From the NCBI RefSeq assembly GCF_022489035.1, contig NZ_JAKVTV010000003.1, positions 1-64,000 of the forward strand: 64,000 bases of DNA. The letters run 5' to 3'. The notes beneath the pieces were generated by a model. The model was given only the letters and a program-made list of their open reading frames with translations, searched no databases and was not told the origin of the DNA. This document shows positions 1-8,376 of the stretch, piece by piece; positions within the stretch are counted from its first letter, which is position 1; each line of letters starts with the position of its first letter. The position numbers were made by a program, and so were the translations under genes. The stretch is from Christiangramia lutea (lineage in GTDB: Bacteria; Bacteroidota; Bacteroidia; Flavobacteriales; Flavobacteriaceae).

Positions 1-112
1 TTAGTTCCCTTAAGCATGATCTTTAAAAGTTGATATAAAAAGGTTATTCCAATTAATGAAACTGCTAAATAGAATATGATTTCTCCTAATTTCACTCTTT
101 CTAAAAAATGTT

Positions 113-245
113 AGCTAACGGTCTCGGCTATCGCCAGTTGCGGGAGTTGGGACGCGGAGTTGTCGGCTTATTTGTTCTATTTCCTGGTTTCTAAAATTAC
201 ACTTTTTCGATGATACCCGTTATTGGCGATGAGCCGTTGTTAGGC
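113..245. repeat. attC-like site 1 (integron cassette recombination site)
   Basis: The ends are AGCTAAC (113-119) and GTTAGGC (239-245); the second fits the attC core GTTRRRY exactly and the first is one base off. Inside, CGGCTATCGCC pairs with GGCGATGAGCC near the other end, leaving one extrahelical base, as in foldable attC sites. The site is 133 nt long, the same as the second site at 917-1049, and the two share most of their first 60 and last 25 nt. The R box at 239-245 contains the higA stop codon. Read on the minus strand, the order gene then attC is the usual one for an integron cassette. No integrase is visible. The assignment is by structure, not by a search. Confidence 0.65.
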
Positions 246-539
246 AGCGTTATTTTCTAACGGTTTTATGTTATTAAATTCTGCCTCTTTTAAATTCTTT
301 TCTTCTTCCAAATCATAATCATCTTGTAATCCCAACCAAAATTTAGCAGTTGTTCCAAAATATTTTGAAAGTCGTAGTGCTGTATCTGCTGTAATTCTTC
401 TTTTCTTTTTAATGATTTCACTAATCCGAGTTTGAGGAATAAAAGTTTCTTTGGAAAGTCGGTAAGCAGTTATTTCCATTGGATCTAAAAACTCTTCTTT
501 TAAAACTTCTCCAGGATGTATATTTTCTAACTTTTTCAT
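240..539 (-). CDS. higA: HigA-type antitoxin, XRE-family helix-turn-helix
   Basis: This 99-residue protein is the likely antitoxin of the pair. It opens with the HigA/VapI signature IHPGEVLKEEF, followed by a Cro/C1-type helix-turn-helix at about residues 24-62 (AYRLSKET...ISEIIKKKRRIT...ALRLSKYF) and the typical FWLGLQDDYDL segment. It would neutralise HigB by direct binding and repress the shared promoter. It lies 12 nt downstream of higB on the same strand, the toxin-first order of higBA loci. Its TAA stop lies inside the attC-like R box, so the gene fills its cassette to the edge. Confidence 0.93.
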   Translation of the reverse strand: MKKLENIHPGEVLKEEFLDPMEITAYRLSKETFIPQTRISEIIKKKRRITADTALRLSKYFGTTAKFWLGLQDDYDLEEEKNLKEAEFNNIKPLENNAA

Positions 540-551
540 TTTTTTATCTTT

Positions 552-833
552 TTAATGATAATCAATAATTTGAACTTCAAAGGCATTGTCATTTTCCCAT
601 TTGAACATTATTCTCCATTGTTTATTAATTCTAATGCTATGAAAACCTTCTAAATTCCCACTTAGTTTTTCTAAATGATTTGCTGGTGGAATTCTTAAGT
701 CATTTATATTTTGAGCATTATTTATCATTCTTAATTTTCTTCTTGCTACGTTTTGGATATTAGCAGGAAGCTTTCTTGATTGGGTTCCATTCCAAATTTT
801 GTCAGCTTCTTTATCTGCAAATGATTTTATCAC
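552..833 (-). CDS. higB: HigB-type mRNA interferase toxin (RelE superfamily)
   Basis: This 93-residue basic protein has the HigB/RelE-like layout: N-terminal helices with KIWNGTQSRKLP, a central HLEKLSGNLEGFHSIRI strand-turn region, and a C-terminus QWRIMF...VQIIDYH that ends in the DYH typical of HigB. Members of the family cleave mRNA on the ribosome. It is the first gene of the higBA pair and is preceded by its own promoter (-7 element at 862-869). Toxin-antitoxin pairs with private promoters are common cargo of large integron arrays, which fits the flanking attC-like sites. Confidence 0.93.
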   Translation of the reverse strand: MIKSFADKEADKIWNGTQSRKLPANIQNVARRKLRMINNAQNINDLRIPPANHLEKLSGNLEGFHSIRINKQWRIMFKWENDNAFEVQIIDYH

Positions 834-849
834 AAATAATTTTGTTTTA

Positions 850-869
850 CGTTACTAACGCCAAAGATA
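850..869 (-). promoter_or_regulatory. higBA promoter and possible HigA operator
   Basis: On the minus strand TATCTTTG (862-869) matches the Bacteroidota -7 element TAnnTTTG, 28 nt before the higB start. Just downstream, where transcription should begin, lies the palindrome CGTTACTAACG (850-860; 5-bp arms, one central base), a plausible operator for HigA autorepression. No clear -33 element was seen. Confidence 0.55.
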
Positions 870-916
870 AGTAAAAATTTAAAAATAAGAAGTTCCGAGC
901 ACGATAAAATTATGCT

Positions 917-1049
917 GCCTAACGGTCTCGGTTATCGCCAGTTGGCGGAGTAAGGGACGCGGAGTTGTCGGCTTAGTATTGATTCGTTGGTCAAGTTAAT
1001 TATTTTCTTTCTAACGGTGCCGCTTATTGGCGATGAACCGTTGTTACCT
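917..1049. repeat. attC-like site 2 (integron cassette recombination site)
   Basis: This is the second 133-nt copy. Its ends are GCCTAAC (917-923, a perfect RYYYAAC core) and GTTACCT (1043-1049). The arms GTTATCGCCA and TTGGCGATGAAC pair with each other. The 9-nt edge GCTGCCTAA (914-922) is the exact reverse complement of TTAGGCAGC (240-248) at the other end of the higBA unit, which is expected if both edges were joined in one circular cassette. The unit from one crossover point to the next is 804 bp in either orientation. Confidence 0.65.
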
Positions 1050-1495
1050 CTAGTTACGACACGTTTGAGTAAGCTCTAAAAACGACCATCGCTGCGCTAC
1101 AACAACAAAAATTATGAATGTTAGCAGAATTAAAAGAAAACACGTTCTTTCCTGTATTCTTTTTTAGGAAATTTTTGTTTTTTTAGTCGGAGTTAGAATT
1201 TTGAAATTCAGTTTTTTTCTTTTTTTTCTTTTCTGAATTTTTCTTTTGATTATTTATTTTTCAAGTTGAAATCCCCAATAGAATGAAGTTGATTTTAGGC
1301 AAATTTCGTTTTGTATTTTTTCCAGTCAGAGTGGAAAATATGAAAAGCATTTTTTTAAATTTTCCTTTTGATCTTTTTATTTTTAGTTGAAATTCAGTTT
1401 AAAGAAAACAATATTAGGCAAATTTCGTTCAGCACTTTTTTAATTTTAGCTAATGAAGTTCAGATTTCGTTTTTGTCGGAGTAATTAGAGGTAAC
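1044..1495. other. ORF-less cassette-like unit with degenerate internal repeats
   Basis: The segment opens with TTACCTCTA (1044-1052) and closes with TAGAGGTAAC (1486-1495), the complementary-edge rule that also holds for the higBA unit. It has no credible open frame and is very T-rich on the plus strand. It contains loosely repeated blocks: TTAGGCAAATTTCGTT occurs near 1295 and again near 1414, and a GTCGGAGT-like word recurs near 1182, 1325 and 1475. The third site that should follow at 1489 keeps only its left core (AGGTAAC); no matching right half was found, so the array seems truncated there. Confidence 0.4.
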
Positions 1496-1834
1496 GTGTT
1501 ATATGAGAACGAATATACACTTTTATAGGATTCCTCTCCGGGATAAGCCTAGGTTTTAGTGGCCTTTATAATCTGGGTTAAATAGGGGAAACTCAATGAT
1601 TGAATGGTCACCCATTTTTTCACCTGAAAATGAAAAAAACCGGTAAATCCCAGGATTCCGGGGTTTTTGATTGAGTTTAGCACTCAAAAAGTGGAGTCTG
1701 AAGGAACGACCATTTTTAAAATTATGCTGAGTTTGCAGGGCTTTCAAGAGGCTGTAAAAAATTGATCACCGGATTAGTTACACTTGAACAAAATTCAACT
1801 TATTATGAAGACACTTTTAAGCTAAAAGATGGTA
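1496..1834. other. Intergenic stretch without a supported gene
   Basis: No convincing gene was found. A 63-codon open frame on the minus strand (1556-1747) has no recognisable domain and no good start context. The word AGCCTAGGTT occurs twice, near 1546 and 1847. This may be degraded sequence at the edge of the cassette array. Confidence 0.4.
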
Positions 1835-1900
1835 AAAAATATGCCAGCCTAGGTTAGTAAATCGACCCTACCCAATTCACCTTTTAAGGTCTGGCATATT
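1835..1900 (-). terminator. Possible long-loop terminator of the two-component operon
   Basis: AATATGCCAG (1838-1847) and CTGGCATATT (1891-1900) are perfect 10-bp inverted arms. On the minus strand the closing arm runs into a T tract, seven nt after the response regulator stop. The loop is long (43 nt) and contains a small inner hairpin, so the call is tentative. Confidence 0.4.
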
Positions 1901-1906
1901 ATATTA

Positions 1907-2572
1907 TTAGATAAGTTGTAGATCCTTCATGATCGAAATAAGATGCGGATTGGTATTGGCGTTGAATTCGTCTCTTAATTCCTTTAAACGTTTTTCAATG
2001 GCACTTTTACTATTAGGTTTTAAGTTCTGACTTTTCAATTTTTGTTCTATCTGGTCCTGGGTAAATCCATTGGCCAGAAATTTTACAATATTAATTTCAA
2101 AATCATTTAAAGTCAGCACATTGTTTTGTTTCAGGATCTTTTCGATGGAAGGTGAATTATAAGATTCACCATCATTCAAACAAAAAATCGCAGCTTTTAA
2201 CTCTCTAAGTCCGTGACGATCTTTACAAACATAGGCATCGATATTCCCGGAATCCCAAAGCTCTCTAACAGATTGTGGATGATCCTCTATTGAATTCACC
2301 AGGATCTTGAGATCAGGATTTTCAGATTTTAAGATCGCGATCAATTCCTTTCCAGTTTTGATCTTTTCTTCGCGGTGATCATCTTTAAACGAAAGATCAC
2401 AGATGAGCAGATCAAAAGGCTCTCCATCCTGAGAAGCTTTTTTTGCCAGCAGCCAGGCTTTGTCGCAATATTGGGCATGGGCTACTTCCGGGATATTTAG
2501 TTCTTTTAAAACAGATGCAACGGCATGGTTGATACTGTCCATATCTTCTGCTACTAATATTTTTTTAAACAT
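1907..2572 (-). CDS. Response regulator with REC domain and C-terminal HTH
   Basis: This 221-residue protein has a receiver domain at about residues 1-130 (acidic pair E9/D10, phosphoacceptor Asp59 in LLICDLSF, conserved Lys in YVCKD), followed by a LuxR/NarL-like helix-turn-helix at about 155-205 (LTLNDFEINIVKFLANGFTQDQI). It starts 8 nt after the end of the histidine kinase gene, so the two are cotranscribed and almost certainly cognate. It should be a DNA-binding output regulator; its targets are unknown. The DNA-binding part is somewhat divergent from classical LuxR domains. Confidence 0.9.
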   Translation of the reverse strand: MFKKILVAEDMDSINHAVASVLKELNIPEVAHAQYCDKAWLLAKKASQDGEPFDLLICDLSFKDDHREEKIKTGKELIAILKSENPDLKILVNSIEDHPQSVRELWDSGNIDAYVCKDRHGLRELKAAIFCLNDGESYNSPSIEKILKQNNVLTLNDFEINIVKFLANGFTQDQIEQKLKSQNLKPNSKSAIEKRLKELRDEFNANTNPHLISIMKDLQLI

Positions 2573-2580
2573 GCCGGTTA

Positions 2581-4506
2581 CTATATTGGAATCTGGATGA
2601 AAATTTTTAATCCTTTTTCCTGTTCGATTTCAAAATTAAGTCTTCCTTTTATAGAAAAAATACGGTTTTCCATATTTTGAATTCCATTACCAGATTTAAG
2701 GTTTGTTTTTGTTACCCCAATACCATTATCCGTATACTGGATCTTCAATGAATTCTTTTCTTCAGAAAATATGATGGCCACCAACCTTGCCTTGCTGTGT
2801 TTATTCATATTGATCATTATTTCCTGCAAAACCCTGTAAAGGATGATCTTCTTCTCCTGGCTAATGTTATTCCAGTAAATAGTTTCTTCACCTCGGAGAA
2901 TAAGTCTCGTATTTTCGGAAATTGTAGAACTAAGCGTAGAGACCAAATGGGGCAGGTAATTATCGCCTGTATGAATACTGCTGTTCTCCCTGGAAATATT
3001 ACGGGTGCGCTTGTAGATATGCTCCAGTTTATCCATCAAGTGATTTGGCGCGATGTTCTGCATGCCACCCATTACATTATAGACATCGTTAGCCAGTTCA
3101 TCGTGAATCTTTTTAGAAATCCTGGATTCGGTCTTATAAGCTTCCTGAATTTTTTCCTTTTCGTGTCGCTGCCTTAAATAATAAAAACCGAATACGCTAC
3201 TCACCAGGATCAGCATTCCACCCAGGGATAGAATGATCGTTTGATTTTTTAATTCTTCGGTTTGTAATCGCTGTTCGCTAGATTCTGCTTCCAAGGATCT
3301 AATTTCCTCCTGCTTTTGTTTTTCATCATACCTGATCTTCGCGAAGAAATTTTTAGCCCGAATATTCTCCTTCCTAATGCTATCATTCAGTTGTATATAG
3401 ATTTTGGATAAATTCTTTATCTCATTTGAAGGTGAAAGTTGAATTAGCTTTTGAAGTGCATTTAGTTGTGAAGTCTTGCTACTGGTATTTTGAGCAGTCT
3501 GCAATAAACTGTCGGCATAAATCCTGGAAAGCCGCTTACTTTTGAACTGGTAATAATCTGAAAGATGATCATAACTCGCCAGAAGTCCATTTTGATCATT
3601 TTCCCTCCTCCTGAATTCCACCGCCTGTAATAGTTCGTCTATGACAATTGCCGAAGAATCCTGCAACCATTTTGTATAGGCATAATTATCAATGAACCTT
3701 GCTTTTGAAGTTTTATTGGTTTCGTTAGATCTTTCGATGATATCCTCAAAAATTTTCAAGGCTTCATCATATTTTTCCTGGTCCTGAAGAGTAAGTGCGA
3801 TGTTATTCAGGTTGCTGAGACTATCCCGGATGGTGGTTGCATATTTGAGCGCATTTCTCCATTCCTTGACCGCATCCTGATAAAATCCCTGGTTTCGGTA
3901 TGCCGTAGCAATGGTATTGTAAGCATTGCTTATATAGGAAGAATCTTCTTCAGAAAGATATTTTAAAGCTTCGGTTCCCGATTCCTGAGCGCCGATATAA
4001 TCGGTCGTGAGACTTTGAGCAAAAGCCATTTCAGATAATCTTCTGCCGGCACTGGAAGTGTCACCTATTGCTAAGTCGAACTTACTTGCTCTAAAAGCAT
4101 TCTCAAATTGTTGGTCATATTTTTTAAGGGACCTGAAAACTATCGATTTTCGATAGTATCCCTTAGCGATCTGGCCGGTGTCCTTTTGTGTTGTTGCGGA
4201 GTTGATTAGACTATCTGAAAAATAAAGCGAACTGTCATATTCCTTGATCCGGTTATGATAATATATTTTGTAATCAAGTATATCGGTTATTAGCGTATCC
4301 TTTTCATTTTTTATGATCCGAAGAGCTTTGTTGAAATTTGAGATTTTCTCGCGGATCCCTTCAGAATTTTTTCCTTTCTCAAAATAATAAAAAGAAGAAT
4401 CCTGCTTGGTTTGTATAGGATCAGGAGACATTTTTTCGTGGGTGCAGGAGCATAGCAACAGGAAACATAAAATACCAAAAAGATGAAGCAGGGGGCGTAG
4501 GTTCAT
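2581..4506 (-). CDS. TPR-containing sensor histidine kinase (NarL type), lipoprotein-like N-terminus
   Basis: This 641-residue protein has a lipobox (LLLCSC, Cys21), then tetratricopeptide-like helical repeats over about residues 35-390, one membrane helix near 423-445 (ILSLGGMLILVSSVFGFYYL), an H-box of the HisKA_3 kind (KKIHDELANDVY, near residue 466) and a HATPase with N box (EIMINMNKHSKA), DNGIGV and GNGIQNMENR. This layout is common in Bacteroidota, where the periplasmic TPR region is thought to sense proteins or peptides. It is the first gene of the pair with the response regulator. The ligand is unknown. Confidence 0.9.
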   Translation of the reverse strand: MNLRPLLHLFGILCFLLLCSCTHEKMSPDPIQTKQDSSFYYFEKGKNSEGIREKISNFNKALRIIKNEKDTLITDILDYKIYYHNRIKEYDSSLYFSDSLINSATTQKDTGQIAKGYYRKSIVFRSLKKYDQQFENAFRASKFDLAIGDTSSAGRRLSEMAFAQSLTTDYIGAQESGTEALKYLSEEDSSYISNAYNTIATAYRNQGFYQDAVKEWRNALKYATTIRDSLSNLNNIALTLQDQEKYDEALKIFEDIIERSNETNKTSKARFIDNYAYTKWLQDSSAIVIDELLQAVEFRRRENDQNGLLASYDHLSDYYQFKSKRLSRIYADSLLQTAQNTSSKTSQLNALQKLIQLSPSNEIKNLSKIYIQLNDSIRKENIRAKNFFAKIRYDEKQKQEEIRSLEAESSEQRLQTEELKNQTIILSLGGMLILVSSVFGFYYLRQRHEKEKIQEAYKTESRISKKIHDELANDVYNVMGGMQNIAPNHLMDKLEHIYKRTRNISRENSSIHTGDNYLPHLVSTLSSTISENTRLILRGEETIYWNNISQEKKIILYRVLQEIMINMNKHSKARLVAIIFSEEKNSLKIQYTDNGIGVTKTNLKSGNGIQNMENRIFSIKGRLNFEIEQEKGLKIFIQIPI

Positions 4507-4715
4507 AAAGCGAAAATAAATAAAAAATGTTTCTAGTTAGTTCACTAAAATAAGACACCCCTTTACGGAAAACCGTACAAAATTTAGAGGTGGTTCATTT
4601 AGGTTTGCCGCTGAAACGTTAATTAAAATTTCAGAGCTGATCTTCTAATTACAATCTCACGTTTTTGAAATACTAACTCCATTTTAGGGATTGAAATGGT
4701 TTATCTAAATTTTTC

Positions 4716-5222
4716 ATGAAAAAAATTACCCTTTTACTTTTGGCTTGCATTCTACTTTCAAGTTGTGCTTATCGTATTACTGATTTTACAATCATTTCAA
4801 CTAAAAATGTAGATCTTTCCAGAGCCAGCACTTTCACTCGAAATACAAATAGGAATGAAGGAGTAGATAAAGCTCATATAATTTTATTCATACCTTTTGG
4901 AAGGCCACATTTAAAAGAGGCAATTGATCGCGCGATTGAATCCACTCCCGGAGCTGTAGCCCTAGTTGATGGAGTAGTTTACTCAAAATCCTGATGGGCA
5001 ATTTTATACGGACAGTCTAAAATAATTGTTGAAGGTACTCCGCTTATGGATCCGTCACTGGCTAGCAATGAAAAAATGCCGGAATATTCAATCGCAAAAC
5101 TTGATAAAGAAGGTAATATTAAAGAATATGAAGAGATTTCTAAAGATGAATATCTGGATATGAAAAATGGAATTGTTCAGGATCTATCAGCAAAAGAATT
5201 TAGTTCTACTTCTGAATTATAG
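4716..5222 (+). pseudogene. Small lipoprotein gene interrupted by an in-frame UGA
   Basis: The gene begins with a lipoprotein signal (LLLLACILLSSC, Cys17) and reads 92 residues to a TGA at 4992-4994. The same frame continues without a break for another 75 codons to TAG at 5220-5222 (WAILYGQSKIIVEGTP and a lysine/glutamate-rich tail). The stop is followed by TGG, so the ancestral sequence was probably Trp-Trp, changed by one G-to-A substitution. Codon use is the same on both sides. A sequencing error would look identical. The full-length product would be a 168-residue outer-membrane-type lipoprotein of unknown function. Confidence 0.7.
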
Positions 5223-5331
5223 AATTTTAAAGATAATAGAAGAGGTGCCCGGTCAATGATCGGGTTCCTTTCTGTTTACGACACATTTTGTCGTAGTCTA
5301 TTTGTAGTCTTGTATTTTAATTAAAATCAAT

Positions 5332-5658
5332 ATGAGAAAACTAGAGATAACCCTCACCGAAGAACAACACCAGCACATAGTCGCAGAACGCAATTATGGC
5401 AACAGGACAAACCTGGAAGAAGGAACTTTTGGAGGCTATGAGTTGTGTTTACATGTAGCTAGCCCGGATGTTATTCTCGCTACTCTGGAATTGAAAATAG
5501 TTAATAGCATAGACCTGGGAAAGGTAGAATGTAAAATTCAATTGAGTAAATACGTAACTATAAATTTCGAGGAAAGAGACAGAAACAGAATTATATTACG
5601 GTATCGGGCGGAAGTATATCATTGTAGACATAGTTCCGATACTCACAGTGGGTTATAA
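5332..5658 (+). CDS. Hypothetical protein, 108 residues
   Basis: I do not recognise this family. The product is soluble, with no signal peptide or membrane helix. It is strand-rich in the middle (LCLHVASPDVILATLELKIV) and ends in a histidine- and serine-containing tail. The start is preceded by an A/T-rich leader, and a small palindrome (CGACACATTTTGTCG, near 5280) lies upstream. It stands alone between the broken lipoprotein gene and the convergent DUF2914 gene. It is probably real, because the frame is intact and the composition is normal. Confidence 0.55.
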   Translation: MRKLEITLTEEQHQHIVAERNYGNRTNLEEGTFGGYELCLHVASPDVILATLELKIVNSIDLGKVECKIQLSKYVTINFEERDRNRIILRYRAEVYHCRHSSDTHSGL

Positions 5659-5682
5659 AAGATAGTAATGAGATGATAGTTG

Positions 5683-6798
5683 TTAAAATGATTTCTTTAC
5701 CATTCCTCCTTTATGAGGTTCAGCAGTGTTTTTAATCTCAAAATCCACAATCCCAAGGATTAGTTCCTCTTCTGTTATTACTTCAACCTTCCATTGGCCT
5801 TCTTTAAGGTTATTTTTATAGGTATATCCCCGGAAACCACGATCACGCCCACCGGCAACTTCAAAATCAATATCATCGGTAACTTCCCATTTTCTATTTT
5901 CTGAATTGTACCATTTCCACCTATGGAAAATGGACTTTTTTAAATCTGTAGGTGCAAAAACAGAAGTGAACACATAAACTCTCTCACCTGCCTGATGATG
6001 AAAAGTGACGTCATGTTTACGCCAGAATATATACCATGGATTCTTCTCGTAAGTAACGATGTATTCGTTATTTATTTTTCGCACATCATGAGCCACCAAA
6101 CCTGTGTCCATAGCTAGCGGAACCGGTGGAATAAGATTGAAATAGTAAAAAACATTGATCGATATATAGATAGAAAGGATAAGACCGATCAGTTTTTTCA
6201 GACTTATCTCAGCTCTTGTGCCTGGGCTTGAACTGTAAATAAATGTGATGAGTGCTAGCGTACACCCCAAGCTAATAAGCCCCGAAATGATGAAAATGAA
6301 GGTATTCATTTCCTTGGTCAGCGTGGGAATAATAAAGGCGAAAAAGGTAAAACTGATAAAAAAATAAATACTGAACTGAAGATATTTGTTGGAGATCTTC
6401 CTTTTAAGAAACTCATTTGCAAATAAGAGCATCACCAGCAGTATGAAAAAAAACATGGTTTTTGACATGGACACACTTCTGAAAAAATAGATGACAAAAG
6501 CACTTGAAAGTGCGCCAAAGAAGAACTGTATGGCTAGCGGGAAATATTCGGAATAACGTTCAATAAAACTTCCTTCCAACTTGTCTTCATCCACGGTATT
6601 GAATAAATAAAGCGTTATGGACAATAAGGTCATATGCGAACAAAGTACCACCGTATCGTAAACGCGATCTATTCGCCCCAGGGTAAGGGTGTCAAAAATA
6701 AAACCACCCATAAAAAAAATAATGGGAGCGTACTTTTGATTGCGAAAAACAAACCTTCCAAAAGCAGTATTTCTATATCTTACTAAAGTTCTTTTCAT
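5683..6798 (-). CDS. Membrane protein with C-terminal DUF2914 domain
   Basis: This 371-residue protein has about seven membrane helices in residues 25-235, followed by a soluble beta-rich region. The end of that region (RVYVFTSVFAP...HRWKWYNSE...GYTYK...GQWKVEVITEE) matches what I know of DUF2914. The function is not established. A -7 element TAAATTTG lies 17 nt upstream of the ATG on the minus strand. It is a single-gene unit with no informative neighbours. Confidence 0.85.
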   Translation of the reverse strand: MKRTLVRYRNTAFGRFVFRNQKYAPIIFFMGGFIFDTLTLGRIDRVYDTVVLCSHMTLLSITLYLFNTVDEDKLEGSFIERYSEYFPLAIQFFFGALSSAFVIYFFRSVSMSKTMFFFILLVMLLFANEFLKRKISNKYLQFSIYFFISFTFFAFIIPTLTKEMNTFIFIISGLISLGCTLALITFIYSSSPGTRAEISLKKLIGLILSIYISINVFYYFNLIPPVPLAMDTGLVAHDVRKINNEYIVTYEKNPWYIFWRKHDVTFHHQAGERVYVFTSVFAPTDLKKSIFHRWKWYNSENRKWEVTDDIDFEVAGGRDRGFRGYTYKNNLKEGQWKVEVITEEELILGIVDFEIKNTAEPHKGGMVKKSF

Positions 6799-6815
6799 AC
6801 TGGATCTAGTAGCGC

Positions 6816-6823
6816 CAAATTTA
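6816..6823 (-). promoter_or_regulatory. -7 element of the DUF2914 gene
   Basis: TAAATTTG on the minus strand matches TAnnTTTG and ends 17 nt before the start codon at 6798. Confidence 0.5.
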
Positions 6824-7424
6824 GGATAAAAACTTCATCCTGTTATTTGCTTTGACTTTAATCCAAGAGAGCTTATGGAAAAGGCGGAACCAGGATTTTA
6901 TCAGATATTTCAGGGGAAAGGAATTTATCTATATTTTCTTTTGAGTCGGAGCAGATATAAAAAGTTGATTCTGTGTATTTAGAAGTTCAGAACAAATTAA
7001 CCAAGATAGGGCGATAAAATATGTCGCAATATTATAGAGTCGCTGAAAAACCGCCTCGATCTGATTAATTTACCTTCGCATTTTCCTTTCTTCCAAAACC
7101 GATAAAATTTAGGGCTAAACAGGCTACATAAACCGTTGCGCTTCTTATAAGTACTTCTTATCGCGAAATTTTATTCGAACCAATTTCAGAAAGGAAATGC
7201 CTACAGCTCTATGGGAAGTAAAATCAAAAATCAGAATGGGTGCTTATTTTTTTCTTTCAAATTTGCCATTTAATCATTCAGAAAATTATTCTTAGAAATA
7301 ACAATAGTCATATTTTGAATTTGATTGTATGGAATTTTAAATGAAATATAATTAAGAGTGATTCACTTCAACAGGAATAGTCGGAATCCAAGCCACCAGT
7401 ATCCGCATTCTGGCAGACTTGTTG
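6824..7424. other. Intergenic region of about 600 bp, no supported gene
   Basis: Only short open frames occur here, for example 35 codons from 6874 and 32 codons from 7198 on the plus strand, and neither has a recognisable domain. No tRNA-like or strongly repeated structure was seen. Confidence 0.4.
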
Positions 7425-7432
7425 TAAATTTG
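7425..7432 (+). promoter_or_regulatory. -7 element of the DsbA-family gene
   Basis: TAAATTTG matches the Bacteroidota TAnnTTTG motif, 49 nt upstream of the ATG at 7482. Confidence 0.45.
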
Positions 7433-7481
7433 ACCCGGGTTAACTAGTCAGCCCGGTAATTATTGAAAATTAAGGCGATAT

Positions 7482-8174
7482 ATGAAAGTAAGTATTTGGT
7501 CAGATGTTAGATGTCCTTTCTGTTATATAGGAAAGAAAAAATTTGAAGATGCCCTGGAACAATTTCCAAATAAAGACAAAGTAGAAATCGTTTGGAAAAG
7601 CTTTCAGCTCGATCCATCCTTAAAAACCGATCCCCATACCTCAATGCTGGAGTATTTCATAGAGGCTAAAGGTGTGAGTGAAGAGCAGGCGCTGCAGATG
7701 TTCAGCGGAGCTACAAAGATGGCAGAGGAAGCAGGTATCTCAATGAATCTTCAGGAAGGGATCCTGGCGAATTCTTTTAAAGCACACCGCCTTATTCAAT
7801 TTGCTAAAACGAGGAATTTAGGGAACGAGATTAAGGAAATTCTGTTTAAAGTTCATTTTGAAGACGGAAAAAATATTGATGATATCTCCGTTCTATTAGA
7901 GGTTGCAACGTCTATAGACCTGGATGCTGAAGAGGTTAAGCAGGTTTTAAATTCTGATGCCTATGCTTATGAAGTGAAGCAGGACGAGATGGAGGCCAGG
8001 AATATTGGTGTTCGAGGAGTTCCATTTTTTGTATTTGATGATAAATATGCCATTTCCGGGGCCCAGCCAGTTGAAACTTTCCTTCAGACTTTAGAAACGG
8101 TCTGGAAGGAAAAGAATTCCGAACTTAAGATCTCTGAAGGGGATTCGTGTACCAGCGAGGAAAATTGTGACTAA
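7482..8174 (+). CDS. DsbA-family oxidoreductase (FrnE-like)
   Basis: This 230-residue protein has a thioredoxin fold with helical insertion. The CPFC redox motif is at residues 11-14, right after the first strand (VSIWSDVRCPFC), and the cis-Pro loop reads RGVPFFVFD. There is no signal peptide, so it is cytosolic, as expected for FrnE/2-hydroxychromene-isomerase-like members. The tail holds two more cysteines (DSCTSEENC), a feature of some FrnE proteins. It probably reduces or isomerises thiols in stress defence; the substrate is not known. Confidence 0.9.
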   Translation: MKVSIWSDVRCPFCYIGKKKFEDALEQFPNKDKVEIVWKSFQLDPSLKTDPHTSMLEYFIEAKGVSEEQALQMFSGATKMAEEAGISMNLQEGILANSFKAHRLIQFAKTRNLGNEIKEILFKVHFEDGKNIDDISVLLEVATSIDLDAEEVKQVLNSDAYAYEVKQDEMEARNIGVRGVPFFVFDDKYAISGAQPVETFLQTLETVWKEKNSELKISEGDSCTSEENCD

Positions 8175-8284
8175 AAAACCCCTTGCCATATTTAAATAGG
8201 CTATTATACCAATCAACTTGATCTAAACTGCATCTTGGACCTCCGTCCACCGCCCACGTGCGCCTAAGCTTTATTAGAGGCGCA

Positions 8285-8376
8285 AGCTCGCAATAAAAAA
8301 AGTAGATTAAAAATAAGGAGAGATGATAGAATAAAAAAGCTCGCCTTCGCTCAAAAATGAGCTTCGGCGAGCGAAG
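8285..8376. repeat. 92-bp direct repeat, copy 1, with terminator hairpin
   Basis: This copy differs from the one at 8743-8834 by two bases (around 8319 and 8322). It contains a strong hairpin, GCTCGCC pairing with GGCGAGC, with an inner GCTCA/TGAGC stem. On the minus strand the hairpin is followed by a run of six T, so it can work as an intrinsic terminator for the GIY-YIG gene, which is read toward it. Confidence 0.8.

Noticed and set aside
1556-1747. 63-codon open frame on the minus strand
   Set aside because: No domain, low-complexity context and no good start; it lies in apparently decayed sequence next to the cassette array.
2797-3177. 126-codon open frame on the plus strand
   Set aside because: It is antisense to the histidine kinase gene, whose domains are clear in the other frame.
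6874-6981. 35-codon open frame in the 6.8-7.4 kb gap
   Set aside because: Too short, no recognisable motif, and no promoter directly upstream.
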